From Comamonadaceae bacterium M7527 (lineage in GTDB: Bacteria; Pseudomonadota; Gammaproteobacteria; Burkholderiales; Burkholderiaceae_C): a stretch of 64,000 nt of DNA. This document shows positions 53,661-59,594 of the stretch, piece after piece. Every line of letters starts with the position of its first letter. Position 1 is the stretch's first letter. The stretch covers positions 1,054,001 through 1,118,000 of the forward strand of contig CP087990.1 of the NCBI GenBank assembly GCA_021044545.1, given 5' to 3'. Under the pieces are notes generated by a model, which saw only the letters and a program-made list of their open reading frames with translations, ran no database searches and was not told the DNA's origin. The translations under genes and the position numbers were made by a program.

Positions 53661-55474
53661 TTCCAGAACGTATTGAACGTTATCCGCAACACTAGCCACC
53701 AAGCGTAGAAAGTCTGAGCCGTCTGGCAGCTTGAATCATCCAGCAGCCCATGAGCCACCTCATTGCGCAGGTTCGGACCGAAGGCGTCACAGAAGAGAGC
53801 CTTGAACTCAAATGCGAGATCTTCGCCAAAGACGGAGACAACCTCGGGAAGCTCCATCAAGGTACTCAGCCCGTTCTCAGTCTCGATCCCATCAAGGCTG
53901 AGCGTGGTTGTCTTCGCCCCTGCCGCTTTCAAATGCCATCGAACTAGGTGCTCGACTTGCGGAACGAGGAAATGAAGTGCCGACGTGAGGTCACGCTCGA
54001 ATCCAGCAATCAAACCCTTGGCAAAAATCGCGGCTCGACCAGCGGGAACGATTGGGGAGTTGCGAAGCACGTACTCAAGGTCAGCCTCCCGTACTCTGTG
54101 TTCAAGCGATAGCACATCGAGAGCAGGCAGAAGTTGGCCCTGAGCTATCAGGCCAATCTCCATCGAGTAGTGTTTGACCATCTCAGCTCGCAAAGTGGCT
54201 TGGTACTCCTCAGAGCCAACGCTGCCGAACCCAAAGCCTGGGCGCTTTGCGACAACGCGGCCGTCACGTGAAAGATGAGTCGAGGCGAAAAGCGCCTGTA
54301 GAGGATGCTCGCGGAGCATTTTCTCTGCGAACTCCTTCAGCTTTGGCTTGTGCACGCCCCGATACACGTTGCAGAACGCCAGAAGTGCGCCCGACAAGTC
54401 TTTGCCTCGTACCGAGTCTTGAGCGGCAGCCACAAGCTCAGAGATGTCTATCGGCCCAGAAGTAACAACACCCATCTCGCCAAGAGAGGCCTTCCCTGCC
54501 TTCTCCAACCGGGCATAAAGTTCTGTGAGCTTTTGATCGACAGCGCGATCGGCGCGCAGGCCCTTCGGTACACGTCTTAGCGTCTGTATTGCGTTCTCGT
54601 AAAGGCTGGCTGCAACCATGTTGCTGGGTTGATCTCCCGAAGCTCTTGACTCAGCCTCCTTTGCCCACGTCTCGGCAACTGCGCAAGTCATGTCTGCTTG
54701 GAGTCCTTTCTCCGAGAGGCGGCCGTACCACAGCGCCGCAGAGTCGAGATACCCGCGGGCTTTGTAGCTGCTCCTTTGTAGGAGTTCCTTTCCTCTTTCG
54801 GCCAAGCGGTCGGCGGTCTCGCGTCCACGACTTCGCCCGAGATTGTTCTCGGACAGGAGCCTTGACACTGACAAGGCGAAGAAGCCGTCAGTCCCGATGT
54901 TGCTGTCGAAGATTGACAGGAGCGCAGTTTCGATCTCCTCCAGCCGCGGACCGGCCCCGGCTCGAAGCTGTAGGCAGAGTGCGATTGCTCGTTCCCAACA
55001 GTCCCGAGCATCCCGGGGCCAGCTCTCGGCTGTGAGAGGAACAGATCGGTACGCATCGATTGCTATTCGCGCAAAGTTGGCATCCCGCGGGCTTGCGCAG
55101 AGCCAAACCACGTCGCTGAGTCGCGCGCGTACATAATGATCGGCAACCTCTGTCGCGACCGCGGCGAAGATCGCCACATCGTTAGGTGTGAAGTCGCTTG
55201 CAATGGCCGACCTTCGGTCGCCGAAAACGGTCATCGGAGCGAATGGCTCGTTCACGCTCTTGGGCTTGAGCATCATTGATGCTGCGTCTGCGACCAGCCA
55301 TAGAGCCTTTGCTTCGGTCGGTCGACCCTCGTCAAGTGCGGCGGCGGCGGCTGTTGATAGAGCCTGCCAGATGCTCGCGTAGCCCTGTCTACTCGCCGTG
55401 GCTATTGCATCACTCATGCGCGACGTGCGCAGGTCTTCGGCCGTCGCGGTGGTTCCTTCTGGGTAGCGATGCAT
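53642..55474 (-). CDS. DUF4209 domain protein with RNxxxHG motif (gene cassette, defence candidate)
   Basis: 610 residues, large for a cassette gene. The N-terminal ~450 residues are mainly helical and repeat-like with no family I recognise. The C-terminal part matches DUF4209: YVLRNSPIVPAGRAAIFAKG, LIAGFERDLTSALHFLVPQV and NLRNEVAHGLLDD. The last gives the signature RNxxxHG, with Arg570 and His575 spaced as R-x4-H like HEPN ribonucleases. Similar proteins occur near defence genes; RNase or defence activity is inference. The stop runs into a degenerate attC. Confidence 0.75.
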   Translation of the reverse strand: MHRYPEGTTATAEDLRTSRMSDAIATASRQGYASIWQALSTAAAAALDEGRPTEAKALWLVADAASMMLKPKSVNEPFAPMTVFGDRRSAIASDFTPNDVAIFAAVATEVADHYVRARLSDVVWLCASPRDANFARIAIDAYRSVPLTAESWPRDARDCWERAIALCLQLRAGAGPRLEEIETALLSIFDSNIGTDGFFALSVSRLLSENNLGRSRGRETADRLAERGKELLQRSSYKARGYLDSAALWYGRLSEKGLQADMTCAVAETWAKEAESRASGDQPSNMVAASLYENAIQTLRRVPKGLRADRAVDQKLTELYARLEKAGKASLGEMGVVTSGPIDISELVAAAQDSVRGKDLSGALLAFCNVYRGVHKPKLKEFAEKMLREHPLQALFASTHLSRDGRVVAKRPGFGFGSVGSEEYQATLRAEMVKHYSMEIGLIAQGQLLPALDVLSLEHRVREADLEYVLRNSPIVPAGRAAIFAKGLIAGFERDLTSALHFLVPQVEHLVRWHLKAAGAKTTTLSLDGIETENGLSTLMELPEVVSVFGEDLAFEFKALFCDAFGPNLRNEVAHGLLDDSSCQTAQTFYAWWLVLRITFNTFWNAAHKP

Positions 55475-55493
55475 GGAGAGGTGGTTTGATGAA

Positions 55494-55551
55494 GCCTAAC
55501 GTCGAAGTTCAGCGGCCGCCGAAGGCGATCCGCTGGAACGACCTGTTAGCC
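55494..55551 (-). repeat. attC site 2 (58 bp)
   Basis: Minus strand: R'' GGCTAAC (55551-55545), L'' GTCGTTCCAGCGG, a short GCCTTCGGC hairpin tip, L' CCGCTGAACTTCGAC and R' GTTAGGC (55500-55494). Complete and of normal short length. Lies between the DUF4393 stop and DUF4209 start. Confidence 0.85.
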
Positions 55552-55554
55552 TAG

Positions 55555-56375
55555 CTATGCCTTTCGGACGACACATACTTCCGCAAACTGCCTTCCCAAC
55601 TGCGTAATCTTCAACCCCTTCCGTTCGATCCGCACTTTCCGTTCTGCATCTTTCTCGAACGCCTGCTGCACGGCCTTGATCTGCGGATCACTCTCTAGGG
55701 CGTCATACACGCCCTTCGAGGTGTACTCCCAGAACGTCGGCACTTCCGCAAGTCCCAGGCGACAGAGATTGTCTATATACGTGGGCGTCAGTTGAGGAAG
55801 TTCGCACTCAGCGACTAATCCGAGATGCGAGTAGTGAACGAGGATGTCCTGCCCGCCAGTTTGTCCGTCCTTGGCGTTCTCATATTCCCACCTAACATTG
55901 ATCAGGGGGTAGGGCATCTTCCGTACAAATAGCCCAACAAGCTTTGCCTCATCGGGAGTCAATTGCTTGATGATCTCCACGAAGGCTGGATGTGCTCCAT
56001 GGGCGGTGGCCTTGTCCATGGCCGCTGCCAGCAGATTTGCATAGAGGTCGCTGAGGGACGACTCATGTCCGGTGTACCTCAGCGACTCAAGCGCAGGCCC
56101 GGCGACGTTTGGTTTCGGTGACGTGATGTTTTCTGGCGGCACGTTTTTGAGGCGTTCCGCGACCTTTGTTGATACAAAGTCCTTTATTTGGTCATAGCCC
56201 CAAACGAGTGCGCTCACCGGCGCGAGCGCAACATGAACTGTCTTGGCCACTGTCTGCAACGCCTTTCCGACTTCTCTTGCGCCGCTGGCTGTAGGACGTC
56301 CTGATATACGGGAACCGCTTTCGCCACTCCTGTGACTGCATCAACTACGTCGCGCACTTTGTTCTCTTCGGTCAT
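55555..56375 (-). pseudogene. DUF4393/Abi-alpha family protein (gene cassette), frameshifted
   Basis: The family start is MTEENKVRDVVDAVTGVAKA from ATG 56375, up to LQPAAQE. The rest (EVGKALQTVAKTVHVALAPV to 55555) is in another frame, opened only by a TTG at 56259. A duplicated GA in the stretch 56272-56277 explains it; without it one 270-residue-class protein results. The DUF4393 core is clear: SALVWGYDQIKDFVSTKVAE, SLSDLYANLLAAAMD, LTPDEAKLVGLFVRKMPYPL. Abi-alpha proteins are linked to abortive phage infection; the role here is inferred. Confidence 0.82.
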
Positions 56376-56388
56376 CGGTGCTCCAGTA

Positions 56389-56517
56389 GGCTAACGTTCG
56401 AGCTAAGCTGCCCGCTACGGCATGCAGTGTAAGGCTGGCGTGCGACAGTGCCGCAGACACTGCACACCAGCCTTACACTGCATGCCGTAGCGGGTCAGCT
56501 TGAGCGAGGGGTTAGGC
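56389..56517 (-). repeat. attC site 1 (129 bp, 28-bp perfect stem)
   Basis: Minus strand: R'' GCCTAAC (56517-56511), L'' CCCTCGCTCAAGCTG, a 28-bp perfectly paired arm (56467-56494 with 56411-56438), L' CAGCTTAGCTCGAAC and R' GTTAGCC (56395-56389). A textbook complete attC of the long class. Confidence 0.95.
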
Positions 56518-56518
56518 G

Positions 56519-57142
56519 TCACTTTTTGAGATGCGGCTTGAGGTTATCTTCGACCATCTTGAGGGCACTCGCTAAGTCAATAGCAAATTCGTCCTCAGGT
56601 GAACCGTCTGCGTAGAGTACTTCGCGTCTCTTGCGAAGAGCTTCGTAAGTGGACTCGCGCGTGGACGGTGGAGTCCTTGGATTCTGTGACCGCAGATGCG
56701 CGTTGAGGTTCACAAGAAGCTCTTGCTGCAACTGCAGTAGTTTCTTGAAGCGATCATGGATTCCGCCATCCCAGATTACTTCCGCCTCCAGTAGCTCCGC
56801 GTCAAGCTCGCGCCGAGCGTTGACCACGTGGTCCCAGCGCTTCTCATAGGCTGCGGCCATTCCGTAGAATCGTTCTTCATCAGCATCTCCTTTGAAGTCA
56901 GGAGGCGGTGGGACGAACTCGTTGGCCCACATCATCGGATTGCGGACAACTGCGAAGGCGTCGCGAAGCTTGTAAGTTGCTCTCAGCAGCCGCCTTGTTA
57001 GATCATACTCAACCGTTCCTTTGAGCTGTGCGTTCCAGGTCTTCAGTCCGTTGGCGGCCACAAAGACTGCACCGAGTGCTGACGCGAGAATTACCGTGTC
57101 TTTGAAGAGGGTGTAGATGTCGATGGCGGAGTCGCAGGACAT
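56519..57142 (-). CDS. Hypothetical membrane-anchored helical protein (gene cassette)
   Basis: 207 residues, family not recognised. A single N-terminal membrane helix (about 12-30, TVILASALGAVFVAANGL) is followed by a long charged helical region with coiled-coil character (EKRWDHVVNARRELDAELLE, FKKLLQLQQELLVNLNAHLR). ATG 57142 is 12 bases after the cassette-opening GTTAGGC, and the stop is directly followed by attC R''; both spacings are typical of cassettes. Confidence 0.75.
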   Translation of the reverse strand: MSCDSAIDIYTLFKDTVILASALGAVFVAANGLKTWNAQLKGTVEYDLTRRLLRATYKLRDAFAVVRNPMMWANEFVPPPPDFKGDADEERFYGMAAAYEKRWDHVVNARRELDAELLEAEVIWDGGIHDRFKKLLQLQQELLVNLNAHLRSQNPRTPPSTRESTYEALRKRREVLYADGSPEDEFAIDLASALKMVEDNLKPHLKK

Positions 57143-57154
57143 GTGTTTTGTGAC

Positions 57155-57195
57155 GCCTAACGTAATGTATCCCGCAAAACCCGGTTGATACATCC
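57155..57195 (-). repeat. attC remnant at the upstream end of the array
   Basis: R' GTTAGGC (57161-57155) preceded on the minus strand by GATACATTAC. The arm GATACAT (57187-57193) matches ATGTATC (57165-57171) across a GGTTTTGCGGG loop. The expected R'' RYYYAAC is absent (GGGCCC instead), so this attC is truncated where the array ends. Confidence 0.6.
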
Positions 57196-57564
57196 GGGCC
57201 CAGTCGATACATCTTTTGAATGAAATGACTGTAATACGCTTGCACCTTGGCTTACAGGCCTAGATACTGCGTTTTCATGGGTATAAATTTGCCATGAAAC
57301 CCGGTGCTCCTTCTTTATAGTCCAACCGCCTGCTCGATCAAGTGCGTGAACGGGTTTAATGTAGGCATTATAGCCTCAAAATTTATAGAATTTAATCTTA
57401 TTGAGTTAATTTTTATCCAATGGAGTGCGATGCAGTCCGGCGGCATGCGTCACCCGCGCGAGATGGGTGTGGCCGATGTGCTGGCGTTATTGCGCATGCT
57501 GGCCAATGCGCGCAAGACATAGGCCTGCACTCACACGAGTGTTGTGTGACGCCTAATGCGGCGT
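57196..57564. other. Mostly non-coding gap with an A/T-rich stretch and a possible gene remnant
   Basis: 57340-57425 is strikingly A/T-rich compared with the window. From ATG 57430 to TAG 57522 a 30-codon frame (MQSGGMRHPREMGVADVLAL...) has host-like codon use and a GGAG upstream. It could be a tiny gene or the 3' end of a truncated gene; I do not recognise it. GCCTAATGCGGCG at 57552 faintly resembles an attC end but lacks a partner. Confidence 0.35.
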
Positions 57565-57834
57565 TCAGCGCTGCGTGCTATCCGCGGGCATCCGTTGTAA
57601 CGGCAACTTGGAAGCTGTCGCCTCAAGACGTTCAGCCAGCCAAACCTTGATAACAGACTGCCTAGTAACCCCCAGTTTGCTGGCTTCGCGATCTAGCGAA
57701 TCAACCATCCATGTAGGGAAATCCAGGTTTACCCGTTTTTGCTCTTGCAGCACGCGCCTAGCCTTGGGCAAATCCAAAGCTGCCGTAATGTCCACGCCAT
57801 CATCAAACTGTTGCTCGAATTTTTTAGCTTTCAT
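57565..57834 (-). CDS. brnA: BrnA family antitoxin
   Basis: 89 residues. The N-terminal toxin-binding part has FEQQFDDGVDITAALDLPKA. The C-terminal ribbon-helix-helix reads KRVNLDFPTWMVDSLDREAS then KLGVTRQSVIKVWLAERLEA. It neutralises BrnT and usually represses the operon. Overlaps brnT by 11 bases, toxin first, as in other brnTA loci. Confidence 0.88.
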   Translation of the reverse strand: MKAKKFEQQFDDGVDITAALDLPKARRVLQEQKRVNLDFPTWMVDSLDREASKLGVTRQSVIKVWLAERLEATASKLPLQRMPADSTQR

Positions 57835-58087
57835 AAAGTGCTACCTCTTCTGTGCGTGCGCGACGCACGGATATCAATCGGACTTTGGCGTCTCGGTAGG
57901 TAATGACCGCCGACCAATGCTTCCCGTCGATCAAACCAATCACCAAATACCGCGGTTCATCATCCGTTTTTGCTGCAATCTCCAGCAGCATTGGGTCGTT
58001 CCAAAGGTCCTGAGCTTGGAAAAAATCAATGCCGTGCTTGGTGCTGTTGGACTCACTCTTTTTGAGGTCAAACTCGAAGGCAATCAT
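57824..58087 (-). CDS. brnT: BrnT family toxin
   Basis: 87 residues of the RelE-like BrnT ribonuclease family. FEFDLKKSESNSTKHGIDFF is the family opening, then DEPRYLVIGLIDGKHWSAVI, TYRDAKVRLISVRRARTEE with the basic catalytic residues. Expected to cleave RNA under stress when BrnA is degraded. ATG 58087 has no ribosome binding site; the message may be leaderless. Confidence 0.9.
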   Translation of the reverse strand: MIAFEFDLKKSESNSTKHGIDFFQAQDLWNDPMLLEIAAKTDDEPRYLVIGLIDGKHWSAVITYRDAKVRLISVRRARTEEVALYES

Positions 58088-58104
58088 GGTATAGAAAATA
58101 TACC
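58088..58104 (-). promoter_or_regulatory. brnT operator/promoter element
   Basis: GGTATA (58104-58099) and TATACC (58093-58088) on the minus strand form an inverted repeat around TTTTC, ending directly at the brnT ATG. It includes a -10-like TATATT; with CTGGCA 18 bases upstream the transcript would start almost at the ATG. A likely BrnA/BrnT autoregulatory site. Confidence 0.5.
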
Positions 58105-58193
58105 GCAAACAACACCATCTTGCCAGCCAGCCTGAACCACCAACATTGGAAGTAAGGCGCTGCTTGCAAAGACCCCCACGGCTTAGCTGCTAG

Positions 58194-58287
58194 ACCGTGC
58201 TAGACCTCACCCCCATGCGCACAGGCGGCGCGCCTGAGGTTGTGAGAGACGGTGGGGGTGATTGGCGTGCTTTGGGTATAGACACCT
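58194..58287 (+). repeat. 94-bp direct repeat, right copy (orphan 3' end of a yciO-like gene)
   Basis: Keeps the reading frame of the last 31 codons (VLDLTPMRTGGAPEVVRDGG...) and ends in TAA, but has no gene body upstream. Two silent differences from 52977-53070. It is the expected scar of the ancestral gene end pushed away by insertion. Confidence 0.95.
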
Positions 58288-58316
58288 AAAGCCGCCATAA
58301 ACTGCAGGGCTTTGCT

Positions 58317-59468
58317 TTACAACGCCTGCGCGCTGATTTGGTAGGCAAACTCTTTGGGTTTGTAGTGGTCTACAAACTGGCCGTTGGTGTAGGCCATGGG
58401 GTACATCAAAAAGCCAATGGCGTCGCCCACTGGTTTGCCTTGCGCATCAGGTAGCAGCACGTCGTGGGCTGTGTTGAAGGCCATCCAGTTGCCTTCCCAC
58501 GCGCCAAACAGCGCTTTGTGCACGGGTGCAACCACTGGGTTGCTCACGTCGCGCAGCCAGTCAGTGGTTTCGTGGCGCATGACTTTGGTCACGTCTGCGG
58601 GGTCCATGGCCAGCCAGCCGCGGCCATTGATAAACACTTCAGCGCGGCAGTGTTGCGCACCGCTTAAGTTGGCTGAGTTGCCGCCCAACTGCTTGTAGCC
58701 AAACGCTGATGGAGCCAAGCGCAAGCCGTACACGTCGCGGGCTGGTACGCCAGCGGCGCAGCACAAGCCTACAAACAAGGCGTTGATGTCGGCGCATTTG
58801 CCGCCCAAGTTGTTGGTTTGCAGCATGCTGGCAATGTCGCCAGGGCCGCAGCCTTTGGTGGTGGGCTCTCTAAAGGTGTTGGCCACAATCCACTCGTAGA
58901 CCTTGCGGGCTTTTACCTCGTCGGTGTCTGAGGCCGCCACAATGCTGGCGGCTGTTGTGGCAACAATGCCGTCTGTGGGCAGCAGCTCTGTAGGGCCCAG
59001 CCAAAACGCGCGCTCGTTGCCGTCTAGCTTGATGCTGGCATCTGGCGCTGCCTGCCATTGCGCGGCGCGGCTGCGGGTTTGTACTTTGTTGGTGAGTTCT
59101 ACAAACGGCGCGGCTTGCGTGCCGTCAAACTGCACCGCCAATATGCGTGCGCCGTAGCGGCCGTCTTCACGCCATTGGTAAGTGCCATTGGTGTTCACCA
59201 CGCCCACGTCGCTTTGCTGCCAGTCGTTTTGCACTGAAGGTGCGGGCAGCCATATGTGTGTGCTGCCGCTGGCGTTTTGCAAGTCAACGCGGGTCGTCAC
59301 TGCAAAGCGTTGCCAATCGGCGGGTGTGGGAGAAAAGCTGTAAGTGCCGTTGCTACTGGGCTGTGCGGCCTGTGCGCTTGGCACCAAGCCAGACAAAGCA
59401 AAGGGGGCTGAGGCAAATGCGCTGCATGCAGCAGCGCGCGCCAAGAAGGCGCGTCTATCGGTGGTCAT
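58317..59468 (-). CDS. Transglutaminase-like cysteine protease-fold protein, Tat-exported
   Basis: 383 residues. The N terminus TDRRAFLARAAACSAFASAP is a twin-arginine signal ending at AQA (about 34). The catalytic triad of the transglutaminase-like superfamily is intact: Cys225 (NLGGKCADINALF), His273 (AQHCRAEVFI) and Asp289 (LAMDPADV). Probably a periplasmic protein-modifying enzyme or peptidase; substrate unknown. Confidence 0.9.
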   Translation of the reverse strand: MTTDRRAFLARAAACSAFASAPFALSGLVPSAQAAQPSSNGTYSFSPTPADWQRFAVTTRVDLQNASGSTHIWLPAPSVQNDWQQSDVGVVNTNGTYQWREDGRYGARILAVQFDGTQAAPFVELTNKVQTRSRAAQWQAAPDASIKLDGNERAFWLGPTELLPTDGIVATTAASIVAASDTDEVKARKVYEWIVANTFREPTTKGCGPGDIASMLQTNNLGGKCADINALFVGLCCAAGVPARDVYGLRLAPSAFGYKQLGGNSANLSGAQHCRAEVFINGRGWLAMDPADVTKVMRHETTDWLRDVSNPVVAPVHKALFGAWEGNWMAFNTAHDVLLPDAQGKPVGDAIGFLMYPMAYTNGQFVDHYKPKEFAYQISAQAL

Positions 59469-59487
59469 GAAAGAGAACTACGAAATT

Positions 59488-59521
59488 AAAAACCCAGCGT
59501 GTGTTGCCACCTCGCTGGGTT
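59488..59521 (-). terminator. Terminator of alaS
   Basis: Minus strand: AACCCAGCG and CGCTGGGTT pair across 13 bases, followed by TTTTAATTT. It is about 75 bases after the alaS stop and just upstream of the transglutaminase-like gene. Confidence 0.75.
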
Positions 59522-59594
59522 GGTACGCATCGTCAGCGCATATAAAGCGCCGCGAACTGCAAGAGCCTGCGATTATCGCAGGCTTGTCCCGGGC

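Larger units (their letters stand above)
53071..58193. mobile_element. Accessory island (CALIN cassette array plus brnTA) between 94-bp repeats
   Basis: About 5.1 kb inserted between two copies of the yciO-like 3' end. It holds four integron-type gene cassettes read on the minus strand and a BrnT/BrnA pair, with codon use unlike the flanks in the DUF4209/DUF4393 genes. No integrase, transposase or attI is visible, so the mechanism of insertion is not shown by the sequence. The cassette part spans about 53090-57195. Confidence 0.75.

Noticed and set aside
57540..57575. GCCTAATGCGGCGTTCAG as a possible attC for a brnTA cassette
   Set aside because: The core triplet is AAT instead of AAC and no partner box or stem is found, so brnTA is not called a cassette.
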